Assembly (NCBI GenBank): GCA_963707465.1
Contig: CAVPQK010000011.1
Span: 1 to 64,000, forward strand
Length of the DNA: 64,000 nt
DNA from: Bog-159 sp963707465
GTDB taxonomy: Bacteria; Acidobacteriota; Terriglobia; Bryobacterales; Bryobacteraceae
Direction: 5' to 3'
The notes below the pieces were generated by a model that was given only the letters and a program-made list of their open reading frames with translations, did not search any database and was not told the origin of the DNA. Below are positions 17,389-26,281 of this stretch, piece after piece. Within the stretch, counting starts at the first letter, position 1. Each line of letters opens with the position of its first letter. The translations under genes were made by a program, and so were the position numbers.

Positions 17389-18204
17389 GTGGCAGTGAAA
17401 CGCTGGATTCCGTTGTTAATCGTGCTGATAGGCGCCGCCGCTGTGGTGGCTTGGCAGACGCGCGCCTACCGGCAGCAATCGGCGCGCCTTGAGCAGTTGT
17501 CGGCCGAGACCGAGCGATTGCGGGGGCGCATAGCGGAGTTGGCGCGTCCGGGCGAGGCCCCGTCTGGCGCGCCGGCGCCGGCGCTCGGGGCCGGGAGCCA
17601 GAACGCGCCCCGCACGCTCAAGCCGGCGATCGACCCGGAAGCCGCCATCGCCATCGAACGGCTGAAACTCAGCCTGGCGGACGCCAACGCATCCATCGCG
17701 CGGCTGGAATCGCGCGCGGATGAAGCCGAAGCCCAGCTTCAGAATCTGCGCCTGGACAACAAGCGGCTGGCAGGGTCCGAATCCGATTTGCAGGAGAACC
17801 TGGCGGCCGCCAACCAGGCGGTGGATACGCTGCAGAAGGAGCTGAAGGGCAGCCGCGACCGCGCCACCCAGGTGGAGATCGCCTATCAAAAGCTGCGCGA
17901 CCAATCCGGCGGCGACACGCAGAAGATCGCGCAACTCCAGCAGCTTGCGGCGGAACTGCAGGGTATTCACCAGCGGCGCGAGGTTTACCTGAACAGCATT
18001 TTGCGGCGCTACAAACAGATCACGGAGCAATACCGGTCGATGTCGGGCGTCTTGCAGGCCCAGCGGACCGATGCGCCCGCCGCCGGCAGCGCCGACCTGG
18101 CGCGCATTCAGGATTCCATTGCCATGGCGGAAGAGGATTTGCGGCAGTTGAATAATCTGAATGCGCAGGCGCTGCTGATTCAGAAGAAAATGGCTGCGAA
18201 GTAA
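17389..18204 (+). CDS. Membrane-anchored coiled-coil protein of unknown function
   Basis: A 271-residue protein with a GTG start; GAAAGAGAG just upstream serves as ribosome binding site. It has one N-terminal TM segment (residues 6-22, WIPLLIVLIGAAAVVAW). A first coiled coil follows (QQSARLEQLSAETERLRGR), then a Pro/Ala/Gly-rich linker at about 55-80. A long second coiled coil spans about 85-190 (IERLKLSLADANASIARLES and onward), and a third helical stretch lies near the end. The orientation is probably periplasmic. It follows the VWFA-related gene by 4 bp. No enzyme motif is visible, and a scaffold or spacer between the inner and outer membrane is an inference from topology only. Confidence 0.75.
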   Translation: MAVKRWIPLLIVLIGAAAVVAWQTRAYRQQSARLEQLSAETERLRGRIAELARPGEAPSGAPAPALGAGSQNAPRTLKPAIDPEAAIAIERLKLSLADANASIARLESRADEAEAQLQNLRLDNKRLAGSESDLQENLAAANQAVDTLQKELKGSRDRATQVEIAYQKLRDQSGGDTQKIAQLQQLAAELQGIHQRREVYLNSILRRYKQITEQYRSMSGVLQAQRTDAPAAGSADLARIQDSIAMAEEDLRQLNNLNAQALLIQKKMAAK

Positions 18205-18225
18205 CTGAGGGAACCACTCACCCTT

Positions 18226-19809
18226 TCACCACTTCACGGTGGTTACGCTATACGGCCCCACGTAAATGGGATTGGTGGCGCTGGCTGTTTGGATCTGGAC
18301 GTTAGTCTGCGCTGTCGCGGTGTTCGATGCATAAGGAACCGGACTCGAGACGTAGGTCAGGCCAAGTTTGCTTGTGACGGTGGCGCCGTTGAGATAAATT
18401 GTGACTATTTGACCCTGGTTGGACTTGTTGGTGATCAGTAGATAGTGCCGCCCGGTGGCCGCCACGTATGTCTGTGCATAGACGGCCGGTATGTTATTGG
18501 CGCTGAATCCGGAGGTGGCTACGGTCGGCCCGCCGGTTACGGTGGTAGGCCAAGCCTGGGTGCCGGCGTTGATCGCCATGTTGGCTACTTGCATGGCCAG
18601 TCCCGGTGCCGAAGTGTAGAATTGAAACTGCGTCATCGGGTTGGTGGCGGTGTCCGTCGAATAGCTCGGGTTAGCGGCATATTGATCGAGCAGGTAGTCT
18701 TCATAGTCATTCACGGATTGGATGAGTCCGTGATGGTCATAGTTGTCCGTATACAGGGAGTTTATTCCAACTCCCTTCACATTCGGGACCAAAGACAGCC
18801 GCGCGATATATTCTGCGAGGAAGATACCGTTGTATAAGTAGGTTAAGAAAATGTTATCGTCCTGTGTGCAGCAGTTTAGCTCCGTAATAAATATCGGGGT
18901 GGTGGCGCCGACCAGTGGTATCAAATACGAATTGAGATAATTCGTGCTGCCAAACTCCAGAACGCCGTTCAGAGCCAGTATGGTGTTCTCGGTGGTCAGG
19001 TTCGCGACGATCGGATAAATATGATTGGACGCCGCATTCCAATACCGCGGCGTATAACTCGACAATCCGCTGTCCCAGTTTGGGTAACAGGGCTGCGGCG
19101 CCGGCGGGCAACCAGCTGTGCCGGGGTACCACCCCGCCGAAAACAGCCCGACGGTCGCGGTGGGAGCGCCGCTGATGATATCGTTGAAGTACGAATTCGA
19201 CGCCGCGGCGTAAGCGGCCGCGCTCGGGTATATGAGCGGATAGAAATAGCCCTCGTTGCCGAGTTCCCAATCCAACACATTCAGGCCGTAGCCTTGGGCA
19301 GCTTGGGCCATGTTGGTGGCGCTGCCCGGGTTGGTGTCGGTATAGCTGTTGAAACAAATAATGGCGGCGGCTCCCAAGGTGCTGGCGAAGGTGGCGAAGT
19401 CGGAAAAATTCACACCTCCTTTCGCCTGCGTCAGTTGCTGAGAGACAGTCAGGATACTCGCGGGTGGGCCGGTTACGGCCGCCGGGCTACCGGTGATCAG
19501 GGAGTTCATCCAGGTTATGTTGGTATGCCCCGTAGTCCAGTCGAATGCCATGGACGCGGTTCCGGCGGGATACCGCACCCAGCCCGCTTTTAGCGCGGTC
19601 GCGAACGGGACAAACTTGGGGTCGTAATACTCGACGCCGTTTCGCGGTTGAGGCACGTTCAAACCGCTGAAACCCGCCGCGATAGTGGATGCCCCTTGCG
19701 CTTTGATCTTGATGGTTACCGGATTCTGGGCGCGGACCACGGGCACGAGTCCCACAGTCAACATCGCAGTGGCCGCCAACCGGCGAAAAGCGCGGGGATG
19801 GCGTGGCAA
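18226..19809 (-). CDS. Secreted glycoside hydrolase-like protein (clan GH-A TIM barrel)
   Basis: I chose a TTG start at 19809. It follows AGGAGGT at the right distance and begins a clean signal peptide (PRHPRAFRRLAATAMLTVGL, cleavage near VVRAQ). A frame from 19878 would place 23 extra residues before it. The mature protein (527 residues in all) looks like an arabinofuranosidase/GH39-like TIM barrel. The probable acid/base Glu186 is in WELGNEGYFY (the Asn-Glu pair at the end of beta-4), and the probable nucleophile Glu310 is in PIFITELNCC (beta-7). The last 100 residues form a beta-sandwich (YVAATGRHYLLITNKS). The substrate is unknown. It is divergent from the secreted protein at 20145. Confidence 0.72.
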   Translation of the reverse strand: MPRHPRAFRRLAATAMLTVGLVPVVRAQNPVTIKIKAQGASTIAAGFSGLNVPQPRNGVEYYDPKFVPFATALKAGWVRYPAGTASMAFDWTTGHTNITWMNSLITGSPAAVTGPPASILTVSQQLTQAKGGVNFSDFATFASTLGAAAIICFNSYTDTNPGSATNMAQAAQGYGLNVLDWELGNEGYFYPLIYPSAAAYAAASNSYFNDIISGAPTATVGLFSAGWYPGTAGCPPAPQPCYPNWDSGLSSYTPRYWNAASNHIYPIVANLTTENTILALNGVLEFGSTNYLNSYLIPLVGATTPIFITELNCCTQDDNIFLTYLYNGIFLAEYIARLSLVPNVKGVGINSLYTDNYDHHGLIQSVNDYEDYLLDQYAANPSYSTDTATNPMTQFQFYTSAPGLAMQVANMAINAGTQAWPTTVTGGPTVATSGFSANNIPAVYAQTYVAATGRHYLLITNKSNQGQIVTIYLNGATVTSKLGLTYVSSPVPYASNTATAQTNVQIQTASATNPIYVGPYSVTTVKW

Positions 19810-20144
19810 AGGACCTCCTACGCAATTCAGTGGGAATGGGCGCACAAATCCTCCGTCGTCAAAACACTTTGGGAGCAACTATACCACGCCAGTTACTTTG
19901 CGGTCAATACAGATTGGGTTATCACCAACGCCTGGTTATCTCACCACAAATAAGTGCCGGGGGCCGGACTGGCTGGGGCGCAATTGCCCCCGAATTTTCT
20001 GGTACCAGTACTTCGAAGACGCGGCGCAATGGAACCTTCTGGTGTATACTATTTGACATCGGGTACCGCTGTCTTGGAATTCAGCGGAGCGGCGGCACGA
20101 GGGATGTCCGCTAAAGTCGCACGGATTGCCATGAAGGAGATGTC
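19810..20144. promoter_or_regulatory. Divergent intergenic region between two secreted-protein genes
   Basis: This 335-bp region holds the start signals of both flanking genes. On the minus strand, AGGAGGT precedes the TTG start at 19809. On the plus strand, TATACT at 20045-20050 is a good -10 candidate for the gene at 20145, and AAGGAGATGTC lies just before its ATG. No convincing -35 was found at the standard spacing. No conserved coding sequence was seen. Confidence 0.4.
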
Positions 20145-22040
20145 ATGAAACGGAGATGGAGCGTCTACGCGCTCGCTGTGAGCGTCTCTTTGTTCGCCGG
20201 CCTGGCGCAAGGCCAGTATTGTGGGCCGATATCGTTCACCGGCGACCAGTTCCCTACGGGGAACTTTATCAGCAATTTCGACAATTCCTGCTACCTCATT
20301 CCTTTCGCCACGGGCGGTGGAGGCTCCCAGGGAGGAGATCTGAACGCCGTATATGCCAAGATCTTCTATAAGGTGAACCCTGCCTACCAACTGATCATTG
20401 TGGGACAATTCGCGAACGCGCGCTATCTTTCGGTTACAAATAACGACGCGCATTCCGCTCCGGCCCAATTCATTTTGGATCAGGACATAGTGCCGCTCAC
20501 CTCCAGCTACATCAATCCGTTCCTGCCTGGAGCCACTTATGTAGCCGGCCAGAAGTACGCGGTGCCCATCGATTTTGAAGGCACTCCAGGTACCGAGCAG
20601 AAAGGCTGCATGACGACCGGGCTCAACGTCGACGTTAACGCGCTGGACGCTACCTTTCGGCATGCGGGAATGGACTGGAATACCGATCCGAGCGTCTGGA
20701 AAACGAATCCCGATTTCGGGCTTCACGTAGTCGATACGCCGGAGCACACCAACCCGAACACTGCGGGCGTGATAATGATACGGAATTATATGGACATTAC
20801 GCCGCCTGGCCCCTCTTCCACGCCGTACGCCATTCTGCGCGATGTGGCCTCGGGCTGCGCGTATCCCGCCGCTTACGCGGTAAACGTTCTGGGCGTTGTG
20901 ACTAATAACGCCACCACCGGCGGTGCGTGGCTGGATAGCACGCAATCCAACCTGCATCGGGTCTATGCGAACGATTATCTTCCCCAGCTCTGCTATGCCT
21001 CCGAGCCGCAGAACATGGCTGTTTGGCTCCGCGGAACCGAGTACGTGCCCGGCGCTATTCCGGATGGCAGTTACCTGACGGCGCCCGTAAAGGCCGGCGA
21101 GCCGGCGACTCTGGCCGCGGCTGGAAGAGTGATGCGGTTCCGTTTTCAAATGCCGACCACGCCGCCGACTCCGTGCGCCACGGGTTGTTCGCGAACCGGG
21201 AACGAGCAACTCCGATACATGAGCCTGTCGTTTGAAAATGGCACCACCACATTGGCCAGCCTGGCGGACAACTACTTCACCCAGAATGCAAACGGCGATG
21301 TCACATTGATAGTGGGAACCGGTGCAACCATCCCCTCGTGGATCACGGCGGCTAATGGTTATACGTTCTTCGATCTGACCGCCGTTTCCGGCTATGCGAA
21401 TCTCGCCCAGCTGAATCTGCGAAATCTCGTTCCGGCGGCCACGTTCAACTGCTCCGGTGAGATGGTGCCCTACGACACCGCGGAGTATACACCTGGCGGC
21501 GGACTCATGGGTCAGTATGCGCCGTACTTGGACTATCCGCTGGCCTCGAGCCTGGCAACGACAGCCGGCGCGCCGCCATCCACCGGCGCCTGCGCGGTGT
21601 TCCCGGATGGCGAGGCGGGCCTGCCGCCCACGTGCGGAGTAGTCACTCCTCAACCGGTCAACATCACCGGACTTAGCACGCAATGTGCCGTGTCGGTCAT
21701 TCCCGCGACGCCGGGTTGCAGCCAGGTAGTCGTGCAGCCTCAACCGCCGATGAGCATCATTGGCGGCGGCTTCGGCGATTTTCCGAATGGCCTTCCCTTC
21801 ACCGGCACTTCGGGCTATGTCCAGATAACGGACACCACCCAGAACTGGTCGGCTGGCTATACCGGGGACGCATGTTCCGTCTCTATCACCAGTTGGGCCG
21901 CCAACTTAATCGAACTGGTGGCTAACGTGAATCAGTCCGGACTCTGCCCCATGGCGGCCGGAGACCAGCTCTCAGTCACGGTATGGAATCCCGAGTCCGT
22001 AACCAGCGCAACGATGGCCGTCACCGTACAGGCGAATTGA
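20145..22040 (+). CDS. Secreted protein of unknown function with a C-terminal Ig-like segment
   Basis: A 631-residue exported protein. AAGGAGATGTC precedes the ATG, and the signal peptide is MKRRWSVYALAVSVSLFAGL with cleavage near AQGQ. I do not recognise the main domain. The mature part is rich in Tyr, Asn, Pro and Gly and has more than ten cysteines (for example CGPISF, GCMTTG, CATGCSRTGNEQ, NCSGEM), so disulfides are likely. The last 130 residues (PQPPMSIIGGGFGDFPNGLP, ending in VTVWNPESVTSATMAVTV) resemble an IPT/TIG-like Ig fold, as is common at the ends of acidobacterial secreted proteins. The first arylsulfotransferase-like gene starts 6 bp downstream, so the two are probably cotranscribed. 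Confidence 0.7.
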   Translation: MKRRWSVYALAVSVSLFAGLAQGQYCGPISFTGDQFPTGNFISNFDNSCYLIPFATGGGGSQGGDLNAVYAKIFYKVNPAYQLIIVGQFANARYLSVTNNDAHSAPAQFILDQDIVPLTSSYINPFLPGATYVAGQKYAVPIDFEGTPGTEQKGCMTTGLNVDVNALDATFRHAGMDWNTDPSVWKTNPDFGLHVVDTPEHTNPNTAGVIMIRNYMDITPPGPSSTPYAILRDVASGCAYPAAYAVNVLGVVTNNATTGGAWLDSTQSNLHRVYANDYLPQLCYASEPQNMAVWLRGTEYVPGAIPDGSYLTAPVKAGEPATLAAAGRVMRFRFQMPTTPPTPCATGCSRTGNEQLRYMSLSFENGTTTLASLADNYFTQNANGDVTLIVGTGATIPSWITAANGYTFFDLTAVSGYANLAQLNLRNLVPAATFNCSGEMVPYDTAEYTPGGGLMGQYAPYLDYPLASSLATTAGAPPSTGACAVFPDGEAGLPPTCGVVTPQPVNITGLSTQCAVSVIPATPGCSQVVVQPQPPMSIIGGGFGDFPNGLPFTGTSGYVQITDTTQNWSAGYTGDACSVSITSWAANLIELVANVNQSGLCPMAAGDQLSVTVWNPESVTSATMAVTVQAN

Positions 22041-22045
22041 TTTCT

Positions 22046-24109
22046 ATGCTTCGAACTTTTGTGAAAGCGCCTAGAACTTTAATGTGGCATCTGGCGGGGC
22101 TGCTGGCGGCGATATGTGCGCCGGCGCATGCCACGGTCAGTATTTTGTCCATGACGCCGTCGGTCAGCTCGCCCGAACCCCTTGGCACGGTCATCGTCTG
22201 GACCGTGACGGCCACCGACAGCAATCCCGGACCACTTACGTTTCGTTTCAACGTAACCGCGCCGGGCGGGTCCGCTCTCTTGGCGAAGGACTACAACGTG
22301 GGCACGCTCAGTTCCGGTGTCTGGACCTCCTTGCCATTCTCGTGGAGCCCGACAAGTTTCGAAGGCACATTTACCATCCAGGTACTTATAAAGGACTACA
22401 CATCCGGCCAGGCAAAATCGCAGACGGCAAGCTTCGTGGTGACGCCGCTGGCGAGCGGCACTACTCCCGCTGTGGCGCCGACAGCCAACCCTTTGGTGGC
22501 CTTGTTTGGCGCGCCTTCCTGCGCCGCGGGAAGCACCATGCGGGTGGTGTTTCAACCGCAGTCCAAAAGCAAGCCCGCCACCACTACGAATTCGGTGAAG
22601 TGTCACCCGCCCACCACCATGAATTTCGAGATAGCCGGCATGTACCAAAGTACCGTGTACACTATGTTCTCCCAGACCATTACTGGAGGCACAGCGGTCA
22701 ACGGACCCACCATCACTTTTACGACCGGCGCGATTCTTACCGGTGTCCCCATTCCCCACTTCAATACGATCGTTGCTCCGGGCGCGGGAAGTGACAGCGC
22801 CGCCTCCGTTCTCCTCTTAGGCCCAGCCCAGGTGGGCAGCAGCGGAACCAATCTGCCTACCGTGGCCACTGACCTGGCGGGTCATATTATTTGGTATTAT
22901 TATCCGAACACCGCGGACCATTTCGTCCTTCTCACCCGGCCGCTGCCGAACGGCACCTTTCTCACGATTCAGGATGACACGGCCTGGAATCCGGCTTCGG
23001 TGGACGGGCAGGTCTTACGCGAGATCGACCTGGCCGGCAACGTCATACGGGAAACCAACACGGGCGTAATCCAGCAGCAACTTCTCGCCAAGGGAGCAGT
23101 GGACGCCGGTCCGTGCAATGCGACTCCCACGCCTACGGCGTGTCTTGGCGCGTTTCACCACGAGGCTATCCAGACTCTCCCCAACGGCCAGACGGCGGTC
23201 ATCGCGGATATCGAGATGATTTTCCCGCCATTTACCCAGGGAGACACGAGCGGCCTTCCGGTCGATATCATTGGCGACATGATCATCGTTCTCAATTCCA
23301 ACTGGCAAGTTGCGTGGTACTTTGACGCCTTTCAGCACGACGGCGGCGCTCCCCAGTTGGATATCAACCGGCCGGCTGTGCTGGGAGAAACTTGCGTGAA
23401 CGGTCAATCGGGCTGCCCGCCGATATTCCTGTTAGGGCCGGCCATCTCACCGCTGGCGAAGGATTGGCTGCACGCCAATAGCGTCTATTACAATCCACAG
23501 GACGGCTCCCTGATCTGGTCTTCGCGGCATCAGGACTGGATCATGAAGGTCGACTATGAGAGCGGCTCGTCCTCCGCCACGGGAAACATTCTCTGGTGCA
23601 TGGGTCCGGACGGCGGCTTCACCTTCACTAACACCTACAACGACCCGTGGCCCTGGTTCTCGCACCAACACGAAGCCGGAATCCAGAACAGCGGCCTCGG
23701 TGCCCTCACTGTTTTTGACAACGGCAATACCCGGATTTCGCCGCAGCCGCTGGGGTTGGGTCAACCCGGCTGTGAGCCGAATGACTGCAACAGCCGCGGC
23801 ATGGTTTTGACCGTGCAACAGAGTTGCCAGGGCACGCCGCCCACGTGTGTCAATTTGGAGGTTTCCCCAAACCTGGCCGTGAATTTAGGGGTGTTTTCCG
23901 AGGCGATGGGTAGCGCCGACTTGCTGTCCGACAATAATTACTTCTTCCTGGCGTCACTGGTGGACACGCCGCCGACCGTGACCAGCTACTCGATCGAGAT
24001 CCTTCCGACTTCCGGCACCGACACCGGAACACAGGTTTTCAACCTAGCCGGACCGCAGTCCTATCGCGCCTGGCGGATGCCCAGTCTTTATGCGCCTCCC
24101 ACTATTTAG
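22046..24109 (+). CDS. Secreted arylsulfotransferase (ASST)-like protein, copy 1
   Basis: A 687-residue exported protein. The ATG at 22046 starts a signal peptide (TLMWHLAGLLAAICAPAHA). An N-terminal Ig-like domain covers about residues 28-140 (SILSMTPSVSSPEPLGTVIV). The ASST-type beta-propeller follows with GHIIWYYYP, GQVLREIDLAGNVIRETN, GAFHHEAIQTLPNGQT, DWLHANSVYYNPQDGSLIWS and SRHQDWIMKVDY. The conserved histidines (FHHE, WLHAN, SRHQDW, FSHQHE) match the active-site positions of the family, in which a His carries the sulfate in transfer from one phenol to another. The sulfate donor is unknown, and family membership is better supported than activity. A paralog follows directly. Confidence 0.8.
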   Translation: MLRTFVKAPRTLMWHLAGLLAAICAPAHATVSILSMTPSVSSPEPLGTVIVWTVTATDSNPGPLTFRFNVTAPGGSALLAKDYNVGTLSSGVWTSLPFSWSPTSFEGTFTIQVLIKDYTSGQAKSQTASFVVTPLASGTTPAVAPTANPLVALFGAPSCAAGSTMRVVFQPQSKSKPATTTNSVKCHPPTTMNFEIAGMYQSTVYTMFSQTITGGTAVNGPTITFTTGAILTGVPIPHFNTIVAPGAGSDSAASVLLLGPAQVGSSGTNLPTVATDLAGHIIWYYYPNTADHFVLLTRPLPNGTFLTIQDDTAWNPASVDGQVLREIDLAGNVIRETNTGVIQQQLLAKGAVDAGPCNATPTPTACLGAFHHEAIQTLPNGQTAVIADIEMIFPPFTQGDTSGLPVDIIGDMIIVLNSNWQVAWYFDAFQHDGGAPQLDINRPAVLGETCVNGQSGCPPIFLLGPAISPLAKDWLHANSVYYNPQDGSLIWSSRHQDWIMKVDYESGSSSATGNILWCMGPDGGFTFTNTYNDPWPWFSHQHEAGIQNSGLGALTVFDNGNTRISPQPLGLGQPGCEPNDCNSRGMVLTVQQSCQGTPPTCVNLEVSPNLAVNLGVFSEAMGSADLLSDNNYFFLASLVDTPPTVTSYSIEILPTSGTDTGTQVFNLAGPQSYRAWRMPSLYAPPTI

Positions 24110-26162
24110 GAGCACACGGACCATTTTGTACTTCGTGGGACTGCTGACGGCAGTGTGTGCCGCGGCGCACGCCCAAGTCGAGATTCAGTCCATGACGCCG
24201 TCGGTTAGCTCGCCGCAGGTCATCGGCACGAGAGTGATGTGGACGGTGACGGCCAGAGACGGCGGTACGGGGCCTCTGACTTTTCAATTTAATGTGGCTG
24301 CCCCCGGCGCGCCCACCGCCTTTGCCGTGGTTCGGGATTTCAACGCAGGCACGTTCAGTTCCGGTGTTTGGACCTCCCTGCCATTCCCCTGGACCCCTAC
24401 CAGTTTCGAAGGCGCATATCAAATCCAAGTGGTGATCAAGGACTTCACGTCCGGCCAAACGGCTTCGCATACGGCTACCTTCCACGTGACGCCGCTGGCG
24501 ACCGGCAGCATGCCTGCGGTGGCGCCGACCGCCAATCCTTTGGTCGCCATATTCGGTGCGCCTTCCTGCGCTGCGGGAAGTACCATGCGAGTCGTCTTTC
24601 AGGAGCAGTCGCTCAGCAAGCCAGCGACTATGACGACTACGGCAAACTGTCATCCGCCCACCACCATGAATTTTGAAATAGCCGGCATGTACCCCAGCAC
24701 CCCTTACAACATGTATGCCCAAACCATTACCGGGGGGCATCCAGTGAACGGGCCCACTATCAGTTTTACGACGGGTGCATTGCCGGCTAGTGTTCCTTTT
24801 CCTGAGTATAAGAAGGTCCTTCCGCCTGATACGCAAGCCGACTCCGCCGACTCCGTTCTGCTGCTCACTCCCCTCCAATTTGGCGACGGCACAAACTATC
24901 CCGCGGTGGCGACGAACTTATCGGGCGGCATTATGTGGTATTACTACCCGAGCTCAGCGGGCCATTTCGAAGTGTTGACGCGGCCGCTGGCAGGCGGAAG
25001 GTTTCTCACCATCCAGAATGCTCCGGCCTGGAACCCGGCTTCGGTGGAAGGACAGGTCCTACGGGAGATCGACCTGGCGGGCAATGTCATACGGGAAACC
25101 AACACGGGCGTAATCCAGCAGCAACTGCTTGCCATGGGCGCTACGGATGCGGCGCCGTGCAACTCGATTCCCAGTTCGCCGCCGCTTGGCGCAGCCTGCC
25201 TCGGGTATTTTCACCATGACGCGATTCAGACTCTGCCCAATGGCCAGACCGCGATCTTCGCCGACATTGAAAAGATCTTCCCCCCATTTACCCAGGGGGA
25301 CACCACCGGCCTCCTGGTGGACGTCATGGGCGATATGATTATCGTCCTGGACTCCAACTGGCAAGTCGCGTGGTATTTCGACGCCTTTCAACACGACGGC
25401 GGCGACGGCCAATTGGATATCAACAGGCCCGCAGTCTTAGGGGAAACCTGCACGTCGGGCATGTCGGAATGCCAGACGATATTCCTGCTTGGCCCAGGCG
25501 TTGCGCCTCAAGCGAAGGACTGGCTGCACGGCAATAGTCTCTATTACCAGCCGCAGGACGGCTCGATCGTCTGGTCTTCCCGGCATCAGGACTGGGTTGT
25601 AAAGATCGACTACAACAACGGATCGGGCGCGGGAGAGGTGATATGGCGCATGGGACAGGACGGTGACTTTACCTTCAACAACACCTTTGACGATCCCTGG
25701 CCGTGGTTCTCCCATCAGCATGACGTCGGTATCCAGAACGGCGGCCTGGGGCCCCTGACAGCTTTCGACAACGGCAATACGCGGGTCTCCGCGCCGCCGC
25801 TCGGGTTGGGTGAGACTGGCTGTCAACCTAACGACTGTAACAGTCGCGGCATGGCGCTGACTGTCGAGGAAACCTGTTCAGGGACGCCGGAAACGTGTAC
25901 CGGGCTGCAGGTCACGCCGGTCCTGAGCATGAACCTGGGAGCCTACTCGCAGGCCATGGGAGCCGCCCAATTGCTGCCCGACGGCAACTATTTTTTCCTG
26001 GCGCCTTTCGTGCCTTTCTCACCGACCGTTCAAGGCAGTTCCTCGATCGAAATCCTTCCCAGTGCCGGCACGGACACCGGCACACAGGTTTTCAACCTGA
26101 CCGGTTTGTTGTCCTATCGCGCGTGGCGCATGCCCAACCTGTATCAGCCTCCCACCACTTAG
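24090..26162 (+). CDS. Secreted arylsulfotransferase (ASST)-like protein, copy 2
   Basis: A 690-residue tandem paralog of the preceding gene, whose 3' end it overlaps by 20 bp. The ATG at 24090 has no clear ribosome binding site. A TTG 12 codons later follows AGGAG by about 12 nt and is an alternative start; both precede the signal peptide (TILYFVGLLTAVCAAAHAQ). It has the same Ig-like N-domain and ASST propeller, with the histidines FHHDAIQTLPNG, DWLHGNSLYYQPQDGS, SRHQDWVVKIDY and FSHQHDVG. The whole protein aligns with copy 1, and several stretches are identical at the DNA level. Expression is probably coupled to copy 1. Confidence 0.8.
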   Translation: MRLPLFRSTRTILYFVGLLTAVCAAAHAQVEIQSMTPSVSSPQVIGTRVMWTVTARDGGTGPLTFQFNVAAPGAPTAFAVVRDFNAGTFSSGVWTSLPFPWTPTSFEGAYQIQVVIKDFTSGQTASHTATFHVTPLATGSMPAVAPTANPLVAIFGAPSCAAGSTMRVVFQEQSLSKPATMTTTANCHPPTTMNFEIAGMYPSTPYNMYAQTITGGHPVNGPTISFTTGALPASVPFPEYKKVLPPDTQADSADSVLLLTPLQFGDGTNYPAVATNLSGGIMWYYYPSSAGHFEVLTRPLAGGRFLTIQNAPAWNPASVEGQVLREIDLAGNVIRETNTGVIQQQLLAMGATDAAPCNSIPSSPPLGAACLGYFHHDAIQTLPNGQTAIFADIEKIFPPFTQGDTTGLLVDVMGDMIIVLDSNWQVAWYFDAFQHDGGDGQLDINRPAVLGETCTSGMSECQTIFLLGPGVAPQAKDWLHGNSLYYQPQDGSIVWSSRHQDWVVKIDYNNGSGAGEVIWRMGQDGDFTFNNTFDDPWPWFSHQHDVGIQNGGLGPLTAFDNGNTRVSAPPLGLGETGCQPNDCNSRGMALTVEETCSGTPETCTGLQVTPVLSMNLGAYSQAMGAAQLLPDGNYFFLAPFVPFSPTVQGSSSIEILPSAGTDTGTQVFNLTGLLSYRAWRMPNLYQPPTT

Positions 26163-26281
26163 GAGCGGGGGGATTATTCCAACGGCGCGCGGGTTAGGTG
26201 TATACTAGCGCTGAAGCCGGGAGCCAAAATGGAAACGCCAGCCCGCTCCCTGCAAACGTCGATAATCCGGGAGGCCAGTCT

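Noticed and set aside
20049..21743. 564-codon frame antisense to the secreted protein at 20145
   Set aside because: No signal peptide or domain, and Arg/Gly/His bias; the plus strand has a signal peptide and ribosome binding site.
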